Under the pieces are notes generated by a model. It saw nothing but the letters and a program-made list of their open reading frames with translations. It was not told the origin of the DNA and did no database searches. The translations under genes were made by a program, and so were the position numbers. 64,000 nt of DNA, taken from assembly GCF_001522545.3 (NCBI RefSeq), contig NC_031783.1, positions 6,659,433 to 6,723,432 on the forward strand, read 5' to 3'. Numbering within the stretch: position 1 is the stretch's first letter; each line of letters begins with the position of its first letter. Below, in pieces: positions 11,748 to 23,222 of the stretch. The stretch is from Parus major. Lineage: Eukaryota; Chordata; Aves; Passeriformes; Paridae.

Positions 11748-14700
11748 GAAGTGTTGAAGCAGAGTTTATTTACAGCTACAGAATCACATTGAAAGTAGGA
11801 TGCTTTACACAGAGTGCAAATAAGAGAACTTTTTAGAGTTGGTAACCAAGTAGAAAAATAATACATACCTGTTTTTTTCTCATTAAAACATTTTTCATTC
11901 AACATCTGCCATTGTTTTGTTAGGGGCCCAAAAATTCCTCTACTTGGAAAGGAAACATGGAAACAGTTACAAGTTTCTTCAAGAGAAAGCATTTTCCTTA
12001 GAGCTTTTGTGTAAGATAAGTGAGAAGCAGGTTCCCGGGGATTTCCAGAGGACTTTCGAAAGTCAGTAAAGAAATGAAGTAAATATGTTTCTACACTCTT
12101 GTGACTGTATTTTTATTTCTGCAATATAATGTATTCCAGAGAAATATTACTGTAGAAGGGAAGTTAAGGTTGCAAACTGAAGGTTCTAAAATTGAGGGCT
12201 GCCAAACTGAAACATCATTTTCCTGAAAGATGTGCCAGGTGGAACCAGGCTTGGGAATATGGCTGGATGTGTCACTGCTTGCTTTCCTGTGAGTGGGAAT
12301 GCTTTAGCAGGTGCTGCTGACTGAGGTTACATTCCTGTTTCCTGTTTTATAATCTCATGACTGGGCATTTAACATGTATAACTTCTACCCAACAGCATGA
12401 CTTTAATTAGAATGTATTTCATCCTCTGTTTGGAAGGCAGGAATGATATAGAAATGCATATATAAATATCAGTTCTGCTTGCACTTCAGAGAAGGCTGTC
12501 CCTGTGAAGTGCAGGGGTAAGCCTGTGCCGATCTATGAATAGTGGAAAGTGATCTTCTTGCCAGCTAGTTTGTGGGTGAATGATTTTCTGGAAACTTTCC
12601 AGGGTTTATAATGGTAATTTGTGTTTGAGTTAGGCAAATAAAAACATTGTTAAACTAACCCAAGGGATTAAATTAAAACAAGGAATGAACCTCCTTAAAT
12701 CCTCCATTTAGGGTTAATACTGTTGGCCCATGCATAGGTTAAAGCCAGGGGTATGAAAAGAAATGAACATGGTAATCCATGGTTGGAATCTAGAGTGAAA
12801 GTCTCTTATTGTATTAGTAGCTTCTGATGTGTCCTGAACAGTGTTGTTGAAACACTTTACATTTGGCAGAAAAGGATCCTAAAAAAGTGGCACAATTATG
12901 TAATTATTGATGCATACAAACCAATTATCTGTGCAAAGCTGTCATCCAAGGACACTGCTGAAGCTGTTGTTGCCAAACTGTTGGATAAAATCAGTATTGG
13001 TGAATTTTCATGTTCAGTGCTACTTCCCTGCACACACACATTCACAAATGGAGCGTGTACATATAACAAACAACTGGAAAAATCCGCTCCTGAGCCCTCT
13101 TATGAACTGTTCAGCTGAGATTTTCAAAGGGATCCAATGAAATTAGCACTAAGGGGTAGCACAGTGCCCAATTCCTTTGACACCTTTTTATATGAGGAAA
13201 GATTTGGGCTTCTTTTGCAGGATTGTTTTCTATAATTGTTCTGTGCTTGGAATTTGGTCTGCACTGCTGAGAGCAGCACTACAATGTCAGAAAGAGGGAG
13301 AGGTACAACCAACCAAAACAAAAAGTAGATATATTGGGCAATAACACCTATCACTATCTACTCTAATATATTATTCTGATCTAAACAAAGACTATCTAAT
13401 TTTCTAATTGCAAACCAGATTTTGAGGCATTTTAAGCTGGGGGAAAAAGTTATTATTTCAGATTAAAAGCATCTGTCTGGTAAAGGAGGAGATATGAAAG
13501 AACAAGTTTGTTGAATTTCCAGCTGTCACTCTTTAAAATAAGAAGCTTCAACTGCCTCAAGGAACTGTAGGCTAACAGTTCAAAGCAGGACATTTTACTT
13601 TCCAATTCTGTTTGTTAGAAATTAAATTTTTTTACCTCTGATTTCTTGTCTCAAAACTAAAAAATTAAGTATGTTTACATCATCACATTTGTGACTCGAG
13701 GTGAGGAGTCAGGTTGGCCTCTGGTGGCATTGCTGCCCCCAGGCCATCGTGCAGCTGTACCTGCTTATCTCAGCTGTCTTTTTTCTCTCAAGTGTTAGCA
13801 CAGGCCAGGGTCCTCTACAAAACTTAACTCTTCATTCTGAGCATGCTCTATTGCTAATAAGTATATCAAAGTGTGTTGTTTAATCTAAAAGCTGTGGAGT
13901 AGCATTTAACTTAATGTGCAATTACTATGTGGCAGTTAATGGCATTTACATATTAAACATCAAAAAGTGATTTTGCCTGCAGCAAAGAGAACTAATCTTA
14001 ATCATTTTTGGAATGCTCCTGCAATGCAGCAACCCAGCTTTATTACTGTGATAATGACATTAACAAGGATCTGGGTCCTGGAAGCTGTAAAGATCTACAA
14101 AACATTATCACTTTCACCTTTGAACTTTATTATTTGTAGAAAATATCATCTTATTCTGTAGATTTTTGCTGTGTAATCCCCTGGATGGTGCTGGGAGCAT
14201 TGGTCCCAGGGTGCTGTAGATTTTATTGTTCCCAAATGCTGCAGTACAAGGGCTGCACCACAAAAGTCCTCTTGTATTCAACTTGTGCTACATCAACCCT
14301 CCCCAAATGCTCACATAGAGCAAGGGATGAAATAGTTGTGAGGAGTTTATGAGCACAGAAAAGGGCTCACTGACATGGCTGGCTCAACTCTCGCTGTATT
14401 TTCTGAAGCTATTGCCAGTGGTTTAAAAAGAAATCAGGAGTATTCAGCTGCCAAGGATATTCCACATTTTCCACCTGTCTGTGCTTATCTGTGGGTACAG
14501 CTCCTGACCTCAGTGGCTGATTTCTTGTGAATTTGTGTATTTTGGAGAGAAGCAATGCTTTTTGCCTAATCCAAATGCCATTTAATTTCCCCCCTCCCAA
14601 GGCCCATCAAGTGTTAGGAGCCCGTAAGACTCATTCCAACACTGATAATTAACTGCCTGAAACTTGACATAGCCTTAAATTTTAGAAGAGGTTTTATAAC

Positions 14701-14812
14701 ATTTGTAAACAACAGTTAGCAGGAAAAAAGGTAAAATTGTATGTGTCATTCTGTTTTCTACTATACACAATTTGCAGTTCAAAGTGAATATATTTAAATT
14801 AACTCCCCTGCA
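11748..14812. other. Non-coding DNA with possible conserved patches
   Basis: Unique sequence. A hairpin-capable stretch with 9-bp arms lies at 12480-12513. The stretch around 13890-14080 is rich in TAAT-type words and looks like conserved non-coding DNA in style, but conservation cannot be judged here. No gene is supported. Confidence 0.45.
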
Positions 14813-14830
14813 GCTACTGTTTACAGTAGC
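14813..14830. repeat. Short inverted repeat, 8-bp arms
   Basis: GCTACTGT and ACAGTAGC are separated by TT. This is within chance expectation for a window of this size. Confidence 0.6.
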
Positions 14831-15131
14831 CTTCCAAGAATGATGAAAGCTTTAAAATAATGTAGAATATTACATGACTTGTTTTTCAAAACACATGCAC
14901 TGAATGTTTCAGAGTGAGAAGTGTGTTTCAGGTTAGATGGACTGCAGATAGCTGCTGTGTTTACTGAGTGTTACAGATGGAATGGAAAATAAATGTAGGG
15001 AGAAGACTAAGAAAATGAAGGATTAATTTTTCTCATTCATAAGGAGTGCCTTATGTCTGAACAGCAGTTACTTAAAGGTGGAATAGATTATCTCATACAT
15101 CACCTTGATAGCTAAGGAACTCTCTCTTCCA
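14831..15131. other. AT-rich non-coding DNA
   Basis: I see nothing recognisable in this stretch. Confidence 0.55.
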
Positions 15132-15198
15132 CAAAAAAACCCCAAAAACCAAAACCAAACCAAACCAAAAATCCCCCCCAAAAACAAACAAACAAAAA
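15132..15198 (+). repeat. A/C-rich low-complexity tract, (AAACC)n-like
   Basis: The stretch is almost only A and C, with AACCAAACC-type units in the middle, an eight-C run, and AAACAAAC units at the end. Such tracts are common in bird, especially passerine, DNA as decayed simple repeats or element tails. There is no adjoining recognisable element. Confidence 0.75.
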
Positions 15199-16950
15199 GG
15201 ATCTCTGCTGTCTAAGTGTATTTTCTAGGAAGGGGCTGTGCTGCTGCTGCCTGTATTGTCTTCCTCAACTTCTACTTGATTTGTTACCTATGACCAGCAT
15301 TTCTTGTCTATGCTCCTTTATCAAGGAAAGTCTTAGGTGTCAGTATAATGAGGTTATTACAGAGTTTAGGATGCACATGGACATTTATTTCTCCATCAGA
15401 TTATACATTTGAGCCTTTTTAGCCAAGAATCCCTTCTCTTGATGCATTTGTAATGAATTAACTGCTGCTTTTGTGTGTGCATCTTGACAAGGTGCAAGAT
15501 AAGCAGTGAGAAAAATGACCTGGCTTCATGCTGATCACTCATTAGCCTCCTATCTATCCACCTGGTTTTGGATGGGTTTTGCATTTTAAACTAAGCCTTA
15601 GATTGTCAAAATTGCACAGCTAACAGTGTGAAAGACTGCTTAAATTTAACATTAAGTATATCTTCACAGACCACTAGAATTACTGCCTTGTAAAAGCCTG
15701 GTAGAAGATGCAATCAGAAATGTAATTATATGTATTTATGGGATAATTAAGATAAAATTTTATTTTATGTCCACTCAGCCTGAGAATGAGTTATTCCCTG
15801 AGCAGAAAGTCTGCACCTCACAACTTCTAATTTCTTTTATTAAAAAGCTGTTATTCAAAACTTGGGGCTAGCTAGTATTCTCTAGATTCAGAACTGAAAT
15901 TGGGCAGATAACACTTTCCTCCCTCAAAAGTGAAATTACAGAGAAATAAGTCATCCCATCACTGTATTTTGCTTATGATATCTTTATAAATGTGGTGTTT
16001 TGCAGAAGCTGAGTAAAAGAAATGTATCTTTAATCTTTGTATCACAGTGAGAGTTAATGAGAGGAAAATAAATGTAGTTTCTTGCAATAGGAAGCAACAT
16101 TACTAAAATTTCCTTCCCTTAATTGGGGGAAAGAAGTCTGATGAATATGCAGAAAATATCCATTTATCATAACATACACATTACAGTAGCTGGAAACAAC
16201 ATTCCTCTGTAATAGTCTTCTAAAAATTCAGTTAAGGTTTAGAAATATGCTTCTCAGAAAGGCAAAATAGCCTCTGTGGAACTCTATTCTCCATTGCCTT
16301 GGTTGTTTTCTTATTCCCTAAAGTCAGGAAATTGAAGGGAAAAAAAAAAAGAAAAAGAAAATGGAAGCCTTGGGGCACATGGCTGTTAATCTGTACAGCT
16401 GAGAGGTGACACGCGGGTGAGGAAATGGAGTTTTCCATCTATGAATTATTCTGCTTCTGTTCCTTGAAGACTGATATTTAAAACCAAACCTCCCCTGGTT
16501 GTTTATTATGTGAAACTGTACTTCATGACTGAATTTATGTATCTTTTGTAACCATGCTTCTGAATGTGAGGGAGCTGTAGGCTCTGGTTTCACAGCCTGG
16601 TCTCTGTTGGGGTGTCTGCAGCATTCAGCTTTGCCTCCCAATGTCCCTCCAGCCTTCTAAGAGTCAATTTATGTCTTTCTAGGCTAAAAACAGCAGCATG
16701 GCAATAATTTGAGAAAGGTGCTGCAAAAACATGTCGTAAAGATACTAAAGAAGGTAATAATGTGCTCCCTCAGATATTCTCTCTTGGGCTATAGATTTTA
16801 TGTTACCATAAGAGAAGGAGATAAGCCATTGTCCCTTGTCCAAGAAACTTAAAAAAAACCTATCAGAACTTGCCCAAGGAAAAGGCATTAATTGGTTGGC
16901 TCCTTCAGTACAGTCACCTTTGAAAGTAAGCCTAGATTTTAAAATAAAAT
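15199..16950. other. AT-rich non-coding DNA with a poly(A) tract
   Basis: Unique sequence. An A-rich tract lies at 16340-16361 on the plus strand with no recognisable retrocopy upstream of it. No gene is supported. Confidence 0.5.
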
Positions 16951-16980
16951 AAAGTAGTGGCAACTACTTTAAAAAGTAGT
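16951..16980. repeat. Alternating inverted repeat (three 8-bp units)
   Basis: AAAGTAGT (16951-16958), its exact complement ACTACTTT (16963-16970) and AAAGTAGT again (16973-16980), with spacers GGCA and AA. The middle unit can pair with either neighbour, giving two mutually exclusive hairpins. Confidence 0.7.
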
Positions 16981-18651
16981 ATTGTTTATTATAATATTTC
17001 TATATTATTAAATACATTCCTTATATTCTGACCTTAATGAAGTATGTCAGTAATGTTAAGATGATACATGTTTATGCATTTAGGTCTTGATGTACTTCCT
17101 GTAAATTAAGCAAATGATAGAAGGGAGTGTGCATTATTCTGAGGCTGCATATCTCTGTTCAACTGCTTCTTTTTTATAAGAAAACAAACATTGGAAGACA
17201 TTTTTTCTCTTATACAGTATGTGGTAGCCGTGATTTAAGAAACATAATCCATCATTTTCAACTGTTCTACTGACATGCATAAGTAGTGGGGAAAACAGAT
17301 CTTTGGGAGTTAAAAAATGAGTCATGAAAGATAGATTTGTGTTTAATCTCAGTGAAATGTCTTCCTTCCAAAGCAGAAGTTTCAGCCAAGCAAACTTGCA
17401 TATAAGAAGTCTATTTCATTTTGTAATAATTGTCAATTTGTGTAATAAGATAAAGCTTTAAGCTGAACAATTACACTTGTCCTGGGAGAAATGTCAGCAG
17501 GGGCAGAAAGCAGGAGAGCCTGTGTGAAGCCACAGTGCTGCTTTTTCCTGGGAAATCTGGCCTGGAGGATGATGTAAGAAAAAGATGGGCTACAACTTGT
17601 GATGGTCATGGGCTCTCCCTGTTGCTCCTCCCTGTGCAATTGCTCAGCCTGATGATTGTCTCTGCACTTCATGCACTCCTACCACCCTTTCTTGTGCCCC
17701 CTTTGTGGAGGAAAATGTGCAGAAGCAGGAGAAAAATGGCAATATTTCTCTGTACTCATCAGTGTGCCCATGAAGGATAGATCTTCTGGGCTTGATGCAG
17801 CTCTCCAGAAGACAACTACAGAAATTGTCAGCAGTATGAACATCCAAACCTGCTTCCAATGCCTTGGGAAGGTATCGTGATGTGTGTTTAACTCTGCTGC
17901 CAGAGTAATCACCCCCTTGTTAGACTAAACTACACCCCAGAATGATCAGTAAAGAAGTTTGATCCTCTGCTAATGTTTTATAGCTGAATGAGGCATGCTG
18001 TCAAAAAGTGTTTCATGCCTCATCTACTACTAAGTGCACTTCCAAGTCTTTTAAAGGATTGTCTTTCTCATTCATCCAACAGGATGACCCTGAGAATTGA
18101 TTTCATTATCTATGCAAGTTAGTACTGTGCCTTTCTCTGGATTAACTGCAACTCTGGAACTGGTAATGTGTTCTTAATTTGAAAAAGTGTTTTCACCTCG
18201 TGGTTTCTGAAGCCAATCAAGTGAAAACCAGAAATAACCAGCGGGGAAATGTAGGAATTCCTTCGTACATTTTAGAAGTACACTGAGATGGACAGCAATG
18301 ACTGTAAAGATACTCATTTGGATTCATGTAAGCATCCAGTCCTTAACAAGTGTAAGCCAATATAGTGCATAAAAGACAGTCAGTGTCAGTGTCAGAAAAC
18401 TATTTTAAAGGATTTTATCAAATCAGAAGGAAAAAGAGTCCATACAGTTCCATCTATGTTTTGATTGACAGCACCTGTAAGAAATTTATATTAAAATATA
18501 ATTAAAAATTCTCTTTAACATATCATATGATCTTTAGAAATTCAATATTTATATTGATCTTCATCCATTTAGTGAAGCTTGAGTACTGAGCTATTTTTTG
18601 TTCATTGGAAGCAGATTGTTTTCAGCATTGTCTTTCTCTGTGTGTGTTCAG
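16981..18651. other. Non-coding DNA
   Basis: Unique sequence with a slightly G+C-richer part at about 17500-17870 that carries chance open frames on both strands (71-81 codons). There is a short tandem of GTCAGT units near 18378-18398. No family is recognised. Confidence 0.5.
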
Positions 18652-18731
18652 TTCCATCCATACCAAAGCTGTGTTATCTTCATTCTTCTGGGTTTCTTTT
18701 GCCGCTTCACACTTGACATCAAAACAACAAG
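18652..18731 (+). other. Weak candidate exon, 80 nt
   Basis: A pyrimidine/TG-rich stretch ending in TTCAG precedes 18652, and CAAG followed by GTGAGC follows at 18732. Two of three frames are open. Frame 1 encodes a very hydrophobic peptide (HPYQSC then VIFILLGFFCRF) that would read as one membrane segment. I do not recognise the protein, the length is not a multiple of three, and splice-site pairs of this quality occur by chance many times in 64 kb. It could equally be random. Confidence 0.12.
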
Positions 18732-20933
18732 GTGAGCAGAAAGTGTTGTAATTTGTCTGCAATGTCCTTATGTGTGTTATGTGTGTGTTACTGAACAGCT
18801 GGACATAATGGCTTTCTTGAAGTCAGATTGTGTTTAAATCTAGGATAATATCACTAATTAATTGTTCTGTAGTCATAAGTTAAGGGAATTTTGAGTTCTC
18901 CCTGCAGTCCTATATTGTATCCCAAAGAAAGTTTTGCATGCTGAATGGGATCTGGTATAATCTTTTAGAAAATATTGCCCAAGAGTTCTGAGGCCAACAC
19001 AACCTGTTGGGATAAACTCTTTAGATCCAGGATAAGTTAGATTGAGGTATGTTGTACATTAAGGTTAAACAAAACCAAACTGATAAAAGATCAAATTAGT
19101 AATTCTTTGACACAAAGAGACTCCCAGGCAGAGTCTTGCATGTCCTGGTGTCCATTTTCTTACACTGTGACTATCAGCCAAAGGAGAAGAAGGCAAGCTA
19201 ACTGGAAATAAACTCATGCCACTGGGAAAGCCCTGGCCATTGCTGACCTAAGGCATGCAACCAGAAGCCTACACAGATCAATTAAAAGGGGGTTAGTGGT
19301 CATTTTTTAACCACTAATAGCTCTGTTACTGTAACTGGAGGAGGAATAACCACAGTGAATATTAAGGGAAAGAAGATGAGAGTTGCTTGTCCTGACCTTT
19401 CAGCACAGTTTGTGCTTTCTAATTTTTGAAGTTTCAGTTAGAGAGGTAAATATGCCACAATTTCTTGTCATTATATCACCAGGCTACAAAATTTCTTTTT
19501 AATTGAAAGCCTAGAGAATTTGAAAGGAAAGAATCATCTTGATCATTATAGCAGAACTTCCCTACCTGTTTTATTTTTGCCGTCAGCATGCCTGTAGAAA
19601 ACCAGGTCTTTAGCCTTTCAAGGGCAAAGATAAATTTTTATTTCTTTTGCAAAGGGCCTTCACTGGAAATCTGTCCTGTAGAGAATATGGATTGTAATGA
19701 AAGAAAGATCTTTTTGTCTTTATTGTCCATAGCTCAAGATGGTAATTTTATGTCTAATAAAGTACAAGTCAAAATATGTTCATCATATTGCCTCCAGCAT
19801 GTATAAAAATTATTATTTCTGAGAGTTCTGCATCCTGAACAAAACTGTGCTGAAATGGGATGAGACTGACTTTTGGCAACTATTTGAAGATGTCAAAGAT
19901 TCATAGGTTTGGGATTTGAGTTAGTTCTTTATAAAATAAAATTTGATTTTATATTAGGGAGTGAGGGGAATATTTAATTAAAAAGGTACTTCCAGGCTTC
20001 AGGCTGAATGGACAAGTATCATTCTTTAAATATTCTATAGATAATGAAGCCATTTGTGTCTGATGCTTAACAAAAATGAACACATTTTTCTGTCTCGTGT
20101 GCTTCTGTGTTGTGTTCTTGCTACAAACTTCTGTTACATCCCATTTTGGAAATTATTTCAGTGTAACCTTATAAATCGACTTTTTGAATTGTGAAGTATA
20201 AAGATTACTGATGAGAGCTCTCTATCTGTGGTGCTTGTCCTTTTCTAATCTGGATACAGCTCAATCTATGCTTTTACAGATTCCTGTTTTAAACCTTCAC
20301 TGATGTTAAGGGGAGTCCTAGATTCAAAACTTTGCTTGGATGTCTAAAAATGGCACCAAGACTCTTGCATGTACCTAATGAATTTATTTGAAACTCTGCA
20401 CAGCACATTGCCTGTAACCTCTCACCTGCCAGTGCCTGCTAAACCTTTTCAAGTTTCATGGTAATTGCTTCTTGTTTTCTACAGCAATTTATAAACTGAT
20501 GCATTAATGAAAAGAAGTGGGAAGGAAAGCCCCTGTTTTGCGACTCCAGCAAAGGGACAGCGCTCTTAGTTCTCTATAATGTGATACATCTTTAATATTC
20601 TAGTTAAATTATGATCAGGTTGAAAGAGGAGTTCAGCTCTTCAGTGTTAGCAGGGCCATCCCTGTGTGCTCCAGACAGAGAAGTGCATTTCAATAATGTG
20701 TGAAAAAAGGGGAAAAGAAAAACACTGGCTTTTGTTTCAGAGGCCATGTAAAATACGTATTATGATTAAATATGTAAATGTCTTTTCATTACTTGAGTTT
20801 TCCTAGTTGTCTCCTTAATTTTGTCTTCTGTAAAGTTTTGTTATTCATATAAACCAGATTTCTACAATCTGAATGTGATGCAAATATTATCTCACATACA
20901 TTCAAAACAAGTATGTTTTAAGAAGTATTATTC
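18732..20933. other. AT-rich non-coding DNA
   Basis: Unique sequence. A minor inverted repeat (TTAGTGGT / ACCACTAA) lies at 19293-19317. No gene or repeat family is seen. Confidence 0.5.
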
Positions 20934-20959
20934 TATTTTTATTTATTGAAATAAAAATA
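20934..20959. repeat. AT-only hairpin, 11-bp arms, 4-bp loop
   Basis: TATTTTTATTT and AAATAAAAATA are exact reverse complements around ATTG. Because the arms are pure A/T, chance formation is much more likely than for mixed sequence. Confidence 0.7.
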
Positions 20960-23072
20960 TTAAAACAGATTTTGACTTCCTGAAGTCATGATCTGTGACA
21001 GACGATGAAACAGAACCAAATTTTCAAGAGTGTGATCACAATTCCTGCTCAGTCACTGTGTTTAAAAAGGCTCAGATGTTGCTTATTTAGAAAATTATCT
21101 TTATAATCAAATATAGGGTTTAGAAAAATCTCTCCTACAGTAAGAGATTAATCTTTCTAAAGTATAATCATGATAAGCAGCAAAGCAACTTTTAAGTTTA
21201 TTAGTTATGGCAAAAGCTTTTCCAAGTGGGAATGAAGATTTCCCTTTCTTTGTGAAGTGTTCAAAAATGGAAGGTAGCTCCTGGTGTGACATATTTTGAG
21301 AAAACTATTTCATATCAATAGATTATAGCACTTTTAAAAAGTTAATTTATATTATCTGAGCTGGAATTGTTAAGAAATTATAGAGGGAGGGATCTATCTG
21401 GTCCTGCTCATTGGACTCAGTCATATGGAACTTTTCAGGATATTTACTAAGCATATTTGGAAAGCCAGTCCACAGAGGCAGGGTAAGTTTCCCCATTGCT
21501 TGACTGGAAAACTGCTATCAGAAAATTAGTTTTGTGAGCTTAATAATACTGGCTTGTGACTCTGACCTTCATTTCATTTGATGTGAAAGATGTAAATACT
21601 GGAGAAATACTAGAAAAGAATAAAAGAAAGAAAAAGAAACACAGACAGAAACCCCCTGACAACTCACAGCAACTTAGATGGGTTTTACCTACCTAAGTAA
21701 GGAGAGGGGAAATGTGACAAGTTAAATACTGAAACAGGGCTGCCAAGGTGGAAGGTGGAAATGCTGCAGGTGTTGGAAATTTGAATGGACAACATCATGA
21801 GCAGCCAGAGCTTTGCACTTGGATTTGCTTCTATCTCAGGGTTAAGCTGGGTGACTTCCAGAGGTGGCTTTCAAGGGTACCACAACTTTATGAAAGCCAG
21901 CACCAGTACTGCTGAAAATCTCACCTGTAGTTTGATTTTTGGAGTTCAGTAGTACCAAGTGAAGAGACTGCAGTCACCCACAGCTGCTCACAGTCCCTCA
22001 GCAGCATGCAGAGCTGGGGTGTGAAATGAGAAGTGGAGCCACGAGCTGTGTGTGCAATAACTGGGTTATCAACCAGTGCATCAATGCTCTAAAGATTGTC
22101 TGCAATGAAGTGTCAATGCAATTATCTGTTTGTGACCCACCTGAGCACTCTGCAAGAAGATCTACATTAAATACTCCTCATTAACTAGAATGCATATCAT
22201 GATCCAATTCACATTTTCTTAGAGAGTTAGGATTGAAAGTGGCTTGTCTTGCAATTGAATGCAGCAGCCATTCAATAGAGGTAGAAGTTCATTAGTACTT
22301 TGCTAATTGGCATCAGTAAGTTTAAGGATCAAGAGAAGAGACTAGAAAGTAATGTATCTGAACTAGTTTCCTCATTCCTGTTGCTAGAAAATGTTAGACT
22401 CTGAAAATGCTGGCACCAAGTGAATAGTGTATAACTACTAGCTGTAATTGCCAGAGGAGAAATGAGAGAGGTAGTGAACTTTGAAAGTCTTTAGCCTCAA
22501 CCTAAAAAAAAGTCAAATCCTGTTGCCATGAAAGGCAATCTGATGAGTCTCTGTACTGCCATTAAGGAAAAGGAATTGATCAAATGTTTTAAACAAGGTT
22601 TCTTAGGGGTTTGTTGCACCACGGGCAATCACAGCTAACACCTCTTCCTATCCAGTCTTAAAGGCCGTCTATATTCATAAAGACATTTATTTTTCAAAGG
22701 CAGCTGTCAAATAGTTAAGCTGATTAGTCTTTCTAGTGATGTGTGTGTTTAAAAAAGTTTGAATTTATTAGCTGTCCAGTAAATTGGAAAGAAAAATAAC
22801 ACTGAAAACCCATGCTTCCTTTGGTGGTCCCTGAAAGCCCTTGGAGCTGGGCTGGCTAAGCTCTTGGACTGTGGATGGCAGGCAGCTGCTGCCCGAAGTA
22901 CATCACAGTCCTGTCTGTCTTCTGGTCAGAGATGGAAGTGGAACCTGCCACCACACAGTGTGTGCTGCCAGGCAGACATTCCTCACTCTGCAGCCCAGTT
23001 AGCTCTCCTTAGTCTCATTTTAAGTGGATTCTTGGCCCCTCCTCTTCCATCTAAAGAGGATTTGTTTGCTAT
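20960..23072. other. Non-coding DNA; purine-rich patch and CNE-like stretch
   Basis: Unique sequence. 21601-21650 is A/G-rich low complexity. 22070-22340 has the look of conserved non-coding DNA (several TAAT/ATTA words in non-repetitive sequence). 22850-23040 is slightly G+C-richer. None of it is gene-like. Confidence 0.45.
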
Positions 23073-23222
23073 ACAGAATAACATAGGCTTGCAAGAGTCT
23101 CTGGAGGTCATCAAGTCCAGCCCCTGTTTAAAGCAGAGCAGGGCTAGCTTTAAAATGAGTCTGATTCTTCATGGTCTTGTTTAGTGGAGATTGAAAGTCT
23201 CCAAAAGCTCTTCTGAGCCTGA
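23073..23222 (-). mobile_element. CR1 LINE 3'-end remnant
   Basis: This is the reverse complement of the terminal part of a chicken-repeat-1 element. An eroded ACAGAAT tail (23073-23079) is followed by CTCTGGAGGTCATCAAGTCC, then a GCAGAGCAGGGC block and a CTTGTTTAG / TCTCCAAAAG block, in the order of the CR1 3' end read antisense. It is about 150 bp, heavily 5'-truncated and diverged. There is no coding remnant. Confidence 0.8.

Noticed and set aside
12480..12513. Hairpin that could be a microRNA precursor
   Set aside because: Only nine perfect pairs and a 16-18-nt loop, too short for a precursor, and no known mature sequence is recognised.
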